DNA of 39,620 nt from JACKCP01 sp051744925 (GCA_051744925.1 JBNJDM010000009.1:1-39620); one strand, 5' to 3'; positions 1-8,903 are shown, counted from the first letter of the stretch. The notes: a model not told the origin generated them from the sequence alone. Program-made: numbers and translations.

Positions 1-565
1 TAAAAAGCTTTTTTGCTTTATAAAAATAATCAAATCCTGAGACAATAGTTAAAACAAGTGCAATCCATAAAAGAATACTGCCTAAATACGCCATGTTTAT
101 ACCTATAAAATTGTAATGATATATGAGAGGTATAAGTGCTGCAATCTGAAAACCTGTTTTCCACTTTGCAATAAAAGATGCAGATACATCAATACTGTTT
201 TCTGCCATGATACTTCTTAAACCTGTTACAGCAAGTTCTCTTCCTATTATTACACAAACCATCCATGCAGGAGCCCACCCGTGTGAGACAAGCATAATAA
301 AAGCTGAACTTATTAATATTTTATCTGCAAGAGGATCCATTATTTTGCCAAAATTTGAAACAAGACCCATTTTTCTTGCAAGAAGTCCGTCATAATAATC
401 TGTAATAGCTGCAAGTGAAAAAATAACAACTGCGGCAATACAGTTTAAAAAATTTGTATCAAGCATAACAAGGATAAGCAGGGGTACTGCTGCTATTCTG
501 TATAAAGTCAATGCATTGGGGTGAATAAGTTTCTTTTTGAGATCTTCATCAATTTTAAATTTCAT
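1..565 (-). CDS. pgsA: CDP-diacylglycerol--glycerol-3-phosphate 3-phosphatidyltransferase (partial, 3' end cut)
   Basis: Integral membrane enzyme that makes phosphatidylglycerol phosphate from CDP-diacylglycerol and glycerol-3-phosphate. The 188 visible codons start at ATG 565 (MKFKIDEDLK...). They carry the full CDP-alcohol phosphatidyltransferase signature at about residues 56-81: D56, D59-G60, A63-R64, G73, D77 and D81, with the spacing D-x2-D-G-x2-A-R-x8-G-x3-D-x3-D. Several hydrophobic segments follow (about 23-35, 42-55, 90-108, 140-150 and 157-178). No stop codon occurs before the window edge, so the last few codons are missing; PgsA is usually 180-200 residues, so the gene is nearly complete. 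The start overlaps the end of folK by 11 bases, suggesting translational coupling at the tail of the arginine operon. Confidence 0.92.
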   Translation of the reverse strand, partial: MKFKIDEDLKKKLIHPNALTLYRIAAVPLLILVMLDTNFLNCIAAVVIFSLAAITDYYDGLLARKMGLVSNFGKIMDPLADKILISSAFIMLVSHGWAPAWMVCVIIGRELAVTGLRSIMAENSIDVSASFIAKWKTGFQIAALIPLIYHYNFIGINMAYLGSILLWIALVLTIVSGFDYFYKAKKLF

Positions 566-1064
566 TTTGTTTCTTATCCTCTGTTTTTTGTACCAGCTGA
601 TTTACAATATTTTTATCCAAAGCCAGTTCTTTTATGCTTTTTTTTAATACAGGATGAACAAGTTCTTTGTTTATATCCATTAACGGATAAAGAACAAAAC
701 CCCTTTTGTGAAGTCTTTTATGGGGGATTGTAAGTTCATCTGTCTCAATAACCAGATCAGAAAAAAAAATAAGATCAATATCGATTATTCTTGGTCCGAA
801 TCTTATTTCTTTTTTAAACTGACCCATAACATGTTCTGTTTCTTTTATTATCTTAAATACTTCAAAAGGATCATATTCAGTTTTAAAAAAAACACAGCAG
901 TTAATAAAAAAATCCTGATCTTTATAATCTGTTGGAGCTGTATTATAAAAACCGGATACTTTTAACCTGCCGAATTTTTTTTCCAGAAAAAATAAAGCCT
1001 GATTAATATTTTCAAATCTGTCCTTGATATTTGAACCAAGACTTAAATACACATCATTTTTCAT
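555..1064 (-). CDS. folK: 2-amino-4-hydroxy-6-hydroxymethyldihydropteridine diphosphokinase (HPPK)
   Basis: Cytoplasmic folate-pathway enzyme that transfers pyrophosphate from ATP to 6-hydroxymethyl-7,8-dihydropterin. At 169 residues it has the normal length for a single-domain HPPK. Visible family motifs are the N-terminal SLGSN, the signature RFGPRIIDIDLIFF (about residues 87-100, holding the metal-binding DID pair), and the PHKRLHKRGFVLYPL block. It starts at ATG 1064, overlapping the upstream lipoprotein gene by 11 bases, and ends inside the start of pgsA, so it looks co-transcribed with both. No other folate gene is in the window. Confidence 0.94.
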   Translation of the reverse strand: MKNDVYLSLGSNIKDRFENINQALFFLEKKFGRLKVSGFYNTAPTDYKDQDFFINCCVFFKTEYDPFEVFKIIKETEHVMGQFKKEIRFGPRIIDIDLIFFSDLVIETDELTIPHKRLHKRGFVLYPLMDINKELVHPVLKKSIKELALDKNIVNQLVQKTEDKKQNEI

Positions 1065-1440
1065 TTTTTATTTCAAAATCTTTTTCAACCGGCTTACTTT
1101 CGGTTTTATTTCTTACTGCTGTTATTTTTATCCTGTAATTTCCGTCTGTGTAACCGGAAAAAACAAAATAATTTTTATCACCTTCTACCTGTGCAATATT
1201 TTTATAATTTGCAGGACATGAAGCGCATTCAATATCTGCAATATCGATTTCAAAGTAATCGGAATCACCACTGTAATCCCAGAATAATCTTATTTTGTCA
1301 TCAAGTTGTTCCACACGAACATTTTGTGGTTTTAAAACTTTTACCTCATCGGGAACAAAAGGCATAGCCTTTCTTCCGCAACCTGTAAAAACAATGAATG
1401 CAAAACACAGATTAATTATAATTATCTTTTTCAAGCTCAA
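1054..1440 (-). CDS. Small lipoprotein with a fibronectin III-like fold (function unknown)
   Basis: 128-residue predicted lipoprotein. The N-terminus is a Lys-Lys start, a hydrophobic stretch (about residues 6-18) and a lipobox-like FTGC, so Cys21 would be the lipidated residue after cleavage. The mature part has alternating beta-type segments and resembles a single fibronectin type III-like domain (for example VRVEQLDDKIRLFWDY and GNYRIKITAVRN). A CASC motif lies mid-domain. The start is TTG 1440, with GAGG about 12 bases upstream; TTG 1434 is the alternative. The reading frame overlaps the 3' end of argH by 29 bases and folK by 11, so it is embedded in the operon. I do not recognise a specific function; its position between argH and folK may be lineage-typical. 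Confidence 0.72.
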   Translation of the reverse strand: MSLKKIIIINLCFAFIVFTGCGRKAMPFVPDEVKVLKPQNVRVEQLDDKIRLFWDYSGDSDYFEIDIADIECASCPANYKNIAQVEGDKNYFVFSGYTDGNYRIKITAVRNKTESKPVEKDFEIKNEK

Positions 1441-2809
1441 GTTTTTTCATTACCTCTTTTAGTTCTTTTCTAATATTTTGCCTTGATGTACCTCCGGCAG
1501 AGACCCTTCTATCGACAACAGATTCAATATCAAGGAAATTATATATATCTTTATCAAAAATTTCAGATATTCCCTGAAGATCAGAAAGACTCAAATTTTC
1601 AAGCTCACAACCTTTATCAAGGGCTAAAGCAACTGCTTTTCCGGTAATTTCATGTGCTTGTCTGAATGCAATATTTTTTTCAACAAGATAATCAGCCATA
1701 TCTGTGGCGTTTAAAAATCCGGTTTTAGTTGCTTCAAGCATTCTTTTTCTGTTTACCTTTATTCCGGGAAGCATTCTTTTGTATATATCTATGCATGATA
1801 TTAAAGTTTCAGCTCCGTCGATAAGCGGAGGTTTATCTTCCTGCATATCTCTGTTGTAAGCCATGGGAAGTGATTTCATTAAAGTAAGTACTGAAACAAG
1901 GTTACCGTACACTCTTCCGGTTTTACCTCTTACAAGTTCAGGTATATCAGGATTTTTCTTCTGGGGCATTATTGAGCTGCCTGTTGTAAAAGCATCTGAT
2001 AAAGTTACAAAAGAAAATTCTGATGTTGACCATAAAATAAGTTCTTCTGATATTCTGCTTAAATGCATCATTGTTATTGAAGCAGATGATAAAAACTCGA
2101 TTATATAATCCCTGTCTGAAACTGCGTCCATACTGTTTTTTGAGTAATCAGAAAAACCAAGAGCAGATGTTGTTTTTTCTCTGTCTATATTATGGGGAGT
2201 GCCTGCAAGAGCTGCACATCCAAGCGGATTTACATCTATTCTTTTTAATGAATCTTCAAATCTTTGTGCATCCCTTGTAAACATTTCATAATATGCAAGC
2301 ATATGATGAGCAAAGGAAACAGGCTGAGCCCTTTGCATATGTGTATATCCGGGTAAAATTGCGTCTATGTTTTTTTCAGCAAGCTCTGCAAAGCCTTTTC
2401 TTAAATAATAAAGACCTTTAAGAACAGTATTTACAACATTTTTAAGATAAAGCCTGTTATCAAGGGCAATCTGATCATTTCTGCTTCTTGCTGTATGAAG
2501 CTTTTTGCCTGTATCTCCAATCGCTTCAGTAAGATATGATTCAATATGCATGTGAATATCTTCTAAAGAATCATCATGTACAAAATCGCCTTCATCTATT
2601 TTTTTTTCAATCTTTAAAAGACCGTTTTTTATATCATCAGCTTCTTTCTGAGAAATAATTTTGCAGTCAGCAAGCATCTGAGAATGGGCAATACTGCCTG
2701 TAATATCTTCTTTGTAAAGCTTTGAATCTGTTTCTATAGATGATGAAAATTTTTCTACAGCCTTATCTGTTTTTTCAGAAAATCTTCCTCCCCAGAGCTT
2801 TGAACTCAT
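1412..2809 (-). CDS. argH: Argininosuccinate lyase
   Basis: Last step of arginine synthesis: splits argininosuccinate into arginine and fumarate. The 465-residue length is standard for the fumarase/aspartase superfamily. It carries the signature GSSIMPQKKNPD at residues 277-288 (catalytic serine loop), LHTARSRNDQ at 104-113 and GYTHMQRAQP at 154-163 with the conserved His157. It starts at ATG 2809 with a strong CGGAGG just upstream. The start overlaps the argG stop by four bases (ATGA), a typical coupled arrangement. All key residues are present. Confidence 0.97.
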   Translation of the reverse strand: MSSKLWGGRFSEKTDKAVEKFSSSIETDSKLYKEDITGSIAHSQMLADCKIISQKEADDIKNGLLKIEKKIDEGDFVHDDSLEDIHMHIESYLTEAIGDTGKKLHTARSRNDQIALDNRLYLKNVVNTVLKGLYYLRKGFAELAEKNIDAILPGYTHMQRAQPVSFAHHMLAYYEMFTRDAQRFEDSLKRIDVNPLGCAALAGTPHNIDREKTTSALGFSDYSKNSMDAVSDRDYIIEFLSSASITMMHLSRISEELILWSTSEFSFVTLSDAFTTGSSIMPQKKNPDIPELVRGKTGRVYGNLVSVLTLMKSLPMAYNRDMQEDKPPLIDGAETLISCIDIYKRMLPGIKVNRKRMLEATKTGFLNATDMADYLVEKNIAFRQAHEITGKAVALALDKGCELENLSLSDLQGISEIFDKDIYNFLDIESVVDRRVSAGGTSRQNIRKELKEVMKKLELEKDNYN

Positions 2810-4014
2810 GAATTCCTCCGCATCATTTCCTGAATTCTCAGCCTTAATGCATTCAGACGGATAAATCCTTCAGCATCTTTTTGATTATAAGCGTCATCAT
2901 CATCTTCAAAAGTTGCAATATCAGGATTGTAAATCGAGTTTACAGATTTTCTTCCAAGCACATAACAATTACCTTTATAAAGCTTCATTTTTACTGTACC
3001 TGAGACAACCTGCTGGGTATGATCTATCATTGTCTGAAGCATTTTCATTTCAGGAGAAAACCAGAATCCGTTGTATACAAGCTCTGCATATTTTGGAATA
3101 AGACCGTCTCTTATATGGGCTACTTCGCGGTCAAGTGTAATCGACTCCATAGCCATATGAGCTTCTCTTAAAACAGTTCCTCCGGGTGTCTCGTAAACTC
3201 CCCTTGATTTCATGCCGACAAACCTGTTTTCAACAATATCAATTCTTCCGATTCCGTTTCTGCCTGCAAGTCTGTTAAGTTCTGCAAATAAAACAGCAGG
3301 AGATAAATAATTTCCGTTTATTGCTACAGGATCTCCGTTTTCAAATTCTATTTCAATTATTTCTGGTTTATCAGGAGCTTTTTCAGGGGAAACACTCATT
3401 ACATACATATCTTCAGTTGCAGGTTCCCAGGGATCTTCAAGAACACCGCCTTCATAACTGATATGTAAAATATTTCTGTCAGTTGAATAAGGTTTTGCCT
3501 GGGTTGTCGGAACGTCTATACCGTGTTTTCTTGCAAAATCCATAAGAGCAGTTCTTGAATTTAAATCCCAGTCTCTCCACGGAGCAATACATTTAATATT
3601 AGGCGATAAAGCAAGGTATGAAAGCTCAAATCTTACCTGATCATTACCTTTTCCTGTGGCTCCGTGACTAACTGCATCAGCACCTTCAGCCTGAGCTATT
3701 TCAACCTGTCTTTTGGAAATAAGAGGTCTTGCAAGTGAAGTTCCAAGAAGATATGTACCCTCATAAATCGCATTTGCTCTGAAAGCAGGAAAAATATAAT
3801 CCTTTACATATTCTTCCCTGAGATCTTCAATATAGACTTTTGAAGCTCCTGTTTTCAAAGCTTTGGGTTCTACTGAATCAAGCTCTTCTTCCTGACCAAG
3901 ATCAGCAGTATAAGCAATTACTTCACAGTCATATGTTTCAATGAGCCATTTCAGAATAACAGAAGTATCAAGTCCGCCGGAATAGGCCAGGACAACTTTA
4001 TTTACATCAGACAT
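2806..4014 (-). CDS. argG: Argininosuccinate synthase
   Basis: Joins citrulline and aspartate with ATP to make argininosuccinate. The 402-residue protein has the N-type ATP pyrophosphatase P-loop AYSGGLDTS at residues 10-18 and the second conserved block GATGKGNDQVRFEL that binds citrulline/aspartate. It starts at ATG 4014. It sits between argF, 52 bases upstream, and argH, with a 4-base overlap. The argF-argG gap holds a short relic of the palindromic repeat family (see 4036-4072), so this junction is the only non-compact one downstream of argF in the arginine operon. Confidence 0.97.
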   Translation of the reverse strand: MSDVNKVVLAYSGGLDTSVILKWLIETYDCEVIAYTADLGQEEELDSVEPKALKTGASKVYIEDLREEYVKDYIFPAFRANAIYEGTYLLGTSLARPLISKRQVEIAQAEGADAVSHGATGKGNDQVRFELSYLALSPNIKCIAPWRDWDLNSRTALMDFARKHGIDVPTTQAKPYSTDRNILHISYEGGVLEDPWEPATEDMYVMSVSPEKAPDKPEIIEIEFENGDPVAINGNYLSPAVLFAELNRLAGRNGIGRIDIVENRFVGMKSRGVYETPGGTVLREAHMAMESITLDREVAHIRDGLIPKYAELVYNGFWFSPEMKMLQTMIDHTQQVVSGTVKMKLYKGNCYVLGRKSVNSIYNPDIATFEDDDDAYNQKDAEGFIRLNALRLRIQEMMRRNS

Positions 4015-4035
4015 AATATCACCATTTTATTTTAT

Positions 4036-4072
4036 TAATGAACGAAAAATTCTAGTTTTCTGCCAATTAGTA
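4036..4072. repeat. Minimal relic of the dispersed palindromic repeat (argF-argG junction)
   Basis: Read on the minus strand this gap gives ACTAATTGGCAGAAAACTAG then AATTTTTCGTTCAT. The first part matches one end of the full-length repeat (TTGGCCGAAAACTAGAATTTTTTG at 8765-8788); the CGTTC tail resembles the other end (TTTTCGTTCAACAA). It looks like two element ends fused with the middle lost. The argF stop codon TAA lies in its outer edge. Confidence 0.6.
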
Positions 4073-4999
4073 TTTAAGATTATTCGATATAAGAATATCA
4101 AGTATCGATTTATGCATATGAAGTTTATTTTCAGCTTCATCCCAGATTACAGAATTTTTACCTTCCATAACTTTGTCAGTTATCTCCTCACCTCTGTGAG
4201 CAGGAAGACAGTGCATAACACAACAGTCATCAGCAGCTAAACCAAGAAGATCTTCATCTACAATAAAGTTTTTAAAAACCTTTTCTCTTTCTTTTTGCTC
4301 TTCTTCCTGTCCCATGCTTGCCCATACATCAGTATATACAATATCAGCATTTTTTACTGCTTCTTTGGGATCTCTTACAATTTTAATCTCATTGTTTTTT
4401 TCTTTTCCAGCTTTTAATACTTTTTCATCAGGATCATAACCTTCAGGAACTGCAAGAGAAAGTGGAAAACCAAGAACCTTTGCAGCATTTATCCATGAAT
4501 TTGCTACATTGTTGCCGTCTCCTACCCATGCAAATTTAAGATTTTTAAGGTTATCAACTCCGCCTTTATATTCAGCAGCTGTCATAAGATCGCTTAATAT
4601 CTGGCAGGGGTGATATAAATCTGTAAGAGCATTAACAACAGGAATTGAACTCCAGCTGGCAAATTCTTCAACAAGATCCTGGGCATAGGTTCTTATGACA
4701 AGTATATCAACATATCTTTCAAGAACTCTTGCAGTATCTTTAACAGGTTCACTTCTGCTCATTTGAGTTGCACCGGAACTTAAAAACATTGGATGTCCGC
4801 CCAGTTGAGCAAATGCAACTTCAAAAGAGACCCTTGTTCTTGTTGATGCTTTGTCAAAAATCAAAGCCATGGTTTTTGATATAAAAGGCCTTGCACCATT
4901 GCCGTTTTTGAAGTTCTTTTTTATTTCTATAGCATTTTCTATGAAATAGTTAAGTTCTTCTTTGCTTAACTCTCCTAAATGAATCAGATCTTTTTTCAA
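4067..4999 (-). CDS. argF: Ornithine carbamoyltransferase
   Basis: Makes citrulline from ornithine and carbamoyl phosphate. The 310-residue protein has the carbamoyl-phosphate motif STRTR (residues 52-56), HPCQ (130-133) and the ornithine-side HCLPAHRGEE (263-272), whose Cys-Leu-Pro identifies an ornithine rather than aspartate transcarbamoylase. DVWASMGQE at 224-232 is the usual ornithine-loop neighbourhood. It starts at ATG 4999, 14 bases after the argD stop. It is the third gene of the argB-D-F-G-H operon. Confidence 0.97.
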   Translation of the reverse strand: MKKDLIHLGELSKEELNYFIENAIEIKKNFKNGNGARPFISKTMALIFDKASTRTRVSFEVAFAQLGGHPMFLSSGATQMSRSEPVKDTARVLERYVDILVIRTYAQDLVEEFASWSSIPVVNALTDLYHPCQILSDLMTAAEYKGGVDNLKNLKFAWVGDGNNVANSWINAAKVLGFPLSLAVPEGYDPDEKVLKAGKEKNNEIKIVRDPKEAVKNADIVYTDVWASMGQEEEQKEREKVFKNFIVDEDLLGLAADDCCVMHCLPAHRGEEITDKVMEGKNSVIWDEAENKLHMHKSILDILISNNLKY

Positions 5000-5013
5000 T
5001 TTAACCTCTATTT

Positions 5014-6204
5014 TTAAAAATCTTTTAAAACATTATCTGCAGTTTCTATAAATTTATCCAGCATTTCATATTCAATATTAAGGGGAGGTGAAAGTCTTAT
5101 AATATTTCCCTGAATAATATTTACCAGATAACCCTTTTCATAAAATTTTCTGACCAGAGCTGTATGATCAGCAAGCTCATTAAGTTCAACTCCGATGAGC
5201 AGCCCTATACCTCTTATCTCTTTAATAATATTATGTTTATCCTTAAGCTGATAAAGCATCTGGGTAAAATAACTCCCGGATTCAAATGCTTTATCAGCAA
5301 GATTATCTCTTTGAATAATCTCAACAACTTTATCTGCTGCCGCACATGAAACAGGGTTGCCTCCGAATGTAGAACCGTGTGATCCGGGACCAAAAGATTC
5401 CATAACATAGTTTGAAGCAAGCATGCATCCTATGGGCATTCCATTTCCAAGTCCCTTTGCAAGGGTCATTATGTCAGGCTCAACATTGTAGTTCTCATAG
5501 CAAAACATTTTACCTGTGCGGCCCATGCCTGTCTGGATTTCATCAAAAATTAAAAGGGCGTTATTATCATCGCATACTTTTCTTAATTTTTTTAAAAATT
5601 CAGGATCAGCAGGTTTTATACCGCCCTCACCCTGTACAGGTTCAATCATAACTGCGCATGTTGAACTGGATATAATTTTTTCAACAGATTCAATATCATT
5701 AAAAACTGCATAATCAAAACCTTCTGGAATAGGTTCAAAACCTTTTTTAATTTTATCCTGACCAGTAGCTGCTATTGTTGCAAGAGTTCTTCCGTGGAAA
5801 GAATTTAAAAAAGTAATTATTCTGTTTTTATGAATTCCGTAATTATCTGCACCGTATTTTCTTGCAAGTTTAATTGCGGCTTCATTTGCTTCTGCACCTG
5901 AATTTGCAAAAAAAACTTTATCTGCAAAACTTAAGTATGTAAGTTTTGAAGCAAGATCAGCCTGAGGTTTTGTATAGTAGAAATTGGAAACATGAATTAG
6001 TTTTTCAGCCTGATCTTTTACAGCCTGAACAACTTCAGGATGACAATGACCAAGATTGCATACTGAAATTCCTGAGAAGAAATCATAGTATAAATTGCCC
6101 TGATCATCATAAAGCTCAATCCCTTTTCCATAATCTATGGCAAAAGGGTATCTTGCGTATGTATTTGCAATATTAAGATTGGAAACTTCCATTATTTCTG
6201 ACAT
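5014..6204 (-). CDS. argD: Acetylornithine aminotransferase
   Basis: PLP-dependent class III aminotransferase that converts N-acetylglutamate semialdehyde to N-acetylornithine; family members often also act on succinyl-diaminopimelate semialdehyde. In the 396 residues the PLP lysine is Lys250 (TLAKGLGNG), preceded by the cofactor-binding FDEIQTGMGRTG at 220-231. The conserved NSGAEANEAAIKLAR block is at 101-115. It starts at ATG 6204 with AGAGG eight bases upstream, overlapping the end of argB by 13 bases. Assignment to ArgD rather than GabT or RocD rests on the sequence and the operon. Confidence 0.95.
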   Translation of the reverse strand: MSEIMEVSNLNIANTYARYPFAIDYGKGIELYDDQGNLYYDFFSGISVCNLGHCHPEVVQAVKDQAEKLIHVSNFYYTKPQADLASKLTYLSFADKVFFANSGAEANEAAIKLARKYGADNYGIHKNRIITFLNSFHGRTLATIAATGQDKIKKGFEPIPEGFDYAVFNDIESVEKIISSSTCAVMIEPVQGEGGIKPADPEFLKKLRKVCDDNNALLIFDEIQTGMGRTGKMFCYENYNVEPDIMTLAKGLGNGMPIGCMLASNYVMESFGPGSHGSTFGGNPVSCAAADKVVEIIQRDNLADKAFESGSYFTQMLYQLKDKHNIIKEIRGIGLLIGVELNELADHTALVRKFYEKGYLVNIIQGNIIRLSPPLNIEYEMLDKFIETADNVLKDF

Positions 6205-7103
6205 GAGAATACCTCTGTGCCTATACCTTCATTTGTAAAAAGCTCAAGTAAAATTGCATGACTTCTTGCACCGTTTATTATCTGGGTTTTGCCGACACCT
6301 GAATCAACAGCTTTTAAAGCGCATTCTATTTTTGGTATCATCCCTCCCCTGATTTCTCCTTCATCTATCATCTTTTTTGCTTTATCAGAATTAATAGATG
6401 ATACAAGCTTTTTTTCCTTGTCTAAAATACCATCAACATCAGTCATAAGAACAAGTCTTCCTGCTCCGATTGATGAAGCAATTTCTGATGCAACAATATC
6501 TGCATTTATATTGTATGTTTCGCCGTTAAGACCAACTCCAACAGGTGCTATAACAGGGATAAATCCTTTTTCAGACAAGGTGGTTATAATCTCAGGTCTT
6601 ATCTCAACAACCCTTCCGACCATTCCCGGATCTATAATTTCGGGTGAATTATCCTTTTCAGAATTAGAATATATCTGCATTTTATCTGCTAAAATCAGTC
6701 CTCCGTCCTTACCTGTAAGGCCAACACATTTACCGCCTTCACCGGAAATCAAAGCAACTATAGATTTATTTACCTTACCGCCGAGAACCATTTCAACCAC
6801 ATCCATGGTCTCTTCATCTGTAAATCTCATCCCGTTCACAAACTTTGATTTGATGCCCATTTTATCAAGTACAGTATTAATCTGAGGGCCGCCGCCATGT
6901 ACTACAACAGGATTTATTCCGATGAATTTAAGAAGTGTAATATCTTTTGCAAAATCGTGTTTTAATTTCTCATCTACCATAGCATGACCGCCGTATTTTA
7001 TTACAATTGTCATGCCGGCAAATTTTCTTATGTAAGGAAGAGCTTCTATTAATATATCAGCTACTCTGCCGGAATAGCTGTGTTTAACATTATTTTCTGT
7101 CAT
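6192..7103 (-). CDS. argB: Acetylglutamate kinase
   Basis: Phosphorylates N-acetylglutamate, the second step of arginine synthesis. Visible motifs are IVIKYGGHAMVDEKLK (phosphate-binding Lys and Gly-Gly), VVHGGGPQIN, and the GEIRGGMIPKIECAL block near the C-terminus, typical of the amino acid kinase family. The frame is open upstream to TTG 7142 and ATG 7118. I chose ATG 7103 because it alone has a purine-rich AGAG at suitable distance and gives 303 residues, close to the usual 290-300. It is the first gene of the arginine operon; the AT-rich gap upstream presumably holds the promoter. No argA, argC or argJ is in the window. Confidence 0.93.
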   Translation of the reverse strand: MTENNVKHSYSGRVADILIEALPYIRKFAGMTIVIKYGGHAMVDEKLKHDFAKDITLLKFIGINPVVVHGGGPQINTVLDKMGIKSKFVNGMRFTDEETMDVVEMVLGGKVNKSIVALISGEGGKCVGLTGKDGGLILADKMQIYSNSEKDNSPEIIDPGMVGRVVEIRPEIITTLSEKGFIPVIAPVGVGLNGETYNINADIVASEIASSIGAGRLVLMTDVDGILDKEKKLVSSINSDKAKKMIDEGEIRGGMIPKIECALKAVDSGVGKTQIINGARSHAILLELFTNEGIGTEVFSCQK

Positions 7104-7269
7104 TTCATCTCTTTTCATATTAATTTTATGAGCTTTAAACAAAAAACCTGAATTTAAAAACCGGTATTTTTTATATTTTTAAGCATAACTATCTTAGCTT
7201 ATAGTAAAAAATTAAACTTAAGAATATAAAAGACTAATTCAGGTAAAAAACAAATGCAAATATACATAA

Positions 7270-7302
7270 AAATTCCCTTAAGGTAAAACCTTAAGAGAAT
7301 TT
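7270..7302 (-). terminator. Intrinsic terminator after hslU
   Basis: Inverted repeat with 14-base arms (AAATTCCCTTAAGG at 7270-7283 and CCTTAAGAGAATTT at 7289-7302, one mismatch) around a 5-base TAAAA loop. On the minus strand the stem runs into TTTTTA, so it would end transcripts from hslU about 80 bases past its stop and isolate the hslVU operon from argB. The rest of the 7104-7380 gap is AT-rich; I see no other clear element in it. Confidence 0.7.
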
Positions 7303-7380
7303 AAAGCATATAACTTAATAGATTTATATTTAAAAAAATTAACTTTAACAGATATTTATTTTAAAAAGACCAGAAACAAA

Positions 7381-8730
7381 TCAAAGAATATATCTGCTCA
7401 GATCTTCATTATCCTTAATACCTGCAAGCTTATCTTTAACAAAGGTCTCGTTTATTTCAATATTTTTTTCTTCAATATCAGGAGCCTGATACAATATCTC
7501 TTCAAGAAGTCTTTCCATAACAGTATGAAGTCTTCTTGCTCCGATATTTTCAGTTTTGGAATTTACTTCTTCTGCAATTTTTGCAAGTTCTTTTATTGCA
7601 TCATCTGTAAAAGAGACAGTTACATCTTCTGTTCTTAAAAGAGCAATATACTGAAGTGTAAGAGCATTTTTAGGTTCTGTAAGAATTCTGTAGAAATCGT
7701 CTGCACCGAGTGAATCAAGCTCAACTCTTATGGGAAATCTTCCCTGAAGTTCAGGTATAAGATCCGAAGGTTTAGCTTTATGAAAAGCTCCTGCAGCAAT
7801 AAATAATATATGATCGGTTTTAACAGTTCCGTATTTTGTTACAACTGAGCTTCCTTCTACAATGGGAAGAAGATCTCTTTGAACACCTTCTCTTGAAATA
7901 TCAGCTCCTGATGCACCTGATTTTGCTGCAACTTTATCTATTTCATCAAGAAATATAATACCTGATTGTTCTGTCAGCTCGATTGCTTTTTTAGATACAG
8001 AATCCATATCTATAAGAGACTGAGCCTCTTCCTCTTCTATAACCTGGAGAGCCTCTTTTACCTTCATTTTTCTTTTTTTGGAATTTTTAGGAAACATGTT
8101 TCCCATCATGTCTCTGAAATTAAAACCGAGTTCTTCCATGCCCATATTTGAGAAAACGTCAACCATAGGGGTAGATTTTTCACTTACTTCAACTTCAACT
8201 TCCCTTGAATCAAGCTTTCCTTTTTCAAGCATGGATCTTAATTTTTCCCTGGTTTTTTCCTTATTTTCAGTGCTTTCAACTACATCCATTGAATTTTCGG
8301 TTTCAGACTGGCCTGTCCCTGGTAAAAGAAGATCAAGAACTTTGTCCTTTGCAATCTCTGCTGCTTTCCCTCTTACACGTTTTTCTTCTTCCTCTTTTAC
8401 AAGACCTATGGAAATATTTAAAAGATCACGGATCATAGATTCAACATCGCGTCCTACATAACCTACTTCTGTAAATTTTGAAGCTTCAACTTTTATAAAA
8501 GGAGACCCTGTGAGTTTTGCAAGCCTTCTTGCTATTTCAGTTTTTCCAACTCCTGTTGAACCAATTAAAATTATATTTTTAGGAGATATTTCTTCCTGTA
8601 TATCTTTATCAATCTGTCTTCTTCTCCAGCGGTTTCTAAGAGCAATTGCAACAGATTTTTTTGCATTCTTCTGTCCGACTATATACTTATCAAGCTCTTT
8701 TTCAATTTGTGCCGGTGTAAGGTTAATCAT
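7381..8730 (-). CDS. hslU: ATP-dependent protease ATPase subunit HslU
   Basis: AAA+ unfoldase of the HslUV (ClpYQ) proteasome-like protease; its hexamers feed substrates to HslV. The 449 residues show the conserved start TPAQIEKELDKYIVGQ, Walker A GSTGVGKT (57-64), the intermediate (I) domain at roughly 110-240, Walker B IIFLDEID (258-265), the sensor-2 region GARRLHTVMERLLEEILY, and the C-terminal LSRYIL tail whose last residues insert into HslV. It starts at ATG 8730. It lies 169 bases downstream of hslV, unusually far for this pair, because a palindromic repeat fills the gap. Confidence 0.97.
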   Translation of the reverse strand: MINLTPAQIEKELDKYIVGQKNAKKSVAIALRNRWRRRQIDKDIQEEISPKNIILIGSTGVGKTEIARRLAKLTGSPFIKVEASKFTEVGYVGRDVESMIRDLLNISIGLVKEEEEKRVRGKAAEIAKDKVLDLLLPGTGQSETENSMDVVESTENKEKTREKLRSMLEKGKLDSREVEVEVSEKSTPMVDVFSNMGMEELGFNFRDMMGNMFPKNSKKRKMKVKEALQVIEEEEAQSLIDMDSVSKKAIELTEQSGIIFLDEIDKVAAKSGASGADISREGVQRDLLPIVEGSSVVTKYGTVKTDHILFIAAGAFHKAKPSDLIPELQGRFPIRVELDSLGADDFYRILTEPKNALTLQYIALLRTEDVTVSFTDDAIKELAKIAEEVNSKTENIGARRLHTVMERLLEEILYQAPDIEEKNIEINETFVKDKLAGIKDNEDLSRYIL

Positions 8731-8759
8731 ATTAAAAATCCCTTATAAATTATTGTATT

Positions 8760-8903
8760 ATATTTGGCCGAAAACTAGAATTTTTTGTTCAGTTCAAGGC
8801 AGATGAAAAATTTAACCGCAGGAATACTAAAGTATTTTGAGGATTAAATTTTGATTCTAACTTAAGAACTGGGCAAAAAAGGCAGTTTTCGTTCAACAAC
8901 TAG
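8760..8903. repeat. Palindromic intergenic repeat, copy A (MITE-like) in the hslV-hslU gap
   Basis: About 144 bp with imperfect terminal inverted repeats: the left end TTGGCCGAAAACTAG... and the reverse complement of the right end TTGAACGAAAACTGCC... share TTG-x-x-CGAAAACT, a T-run and CAGTTC. The centre is also self-complementary (AAATTTAACC against GGATTAAATTT around ATACTAAAGTAT). 8766-8821 is identical, 56 bases, to the reverse complement of 12880-12935 in copy B. It has no open reading frame of note. The hslV stop TAG (8902-8900) lies in its right end. Confidence 0.85.

Noticed and set aside
6289..6885. 198-codon open frame on the plus strand
   Set aside because: It is antisense to argB, Ser/Pro/Ile-rich as expected for the mirror of a coding frame, and has no recognisable domain or ribosome site.
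8078..8461. 127-codon open frame on the plus strand
   Set aside because: Antisense to the I-domain of hslU with low-complexity Ser/Phe content; a shadow of the real gene.
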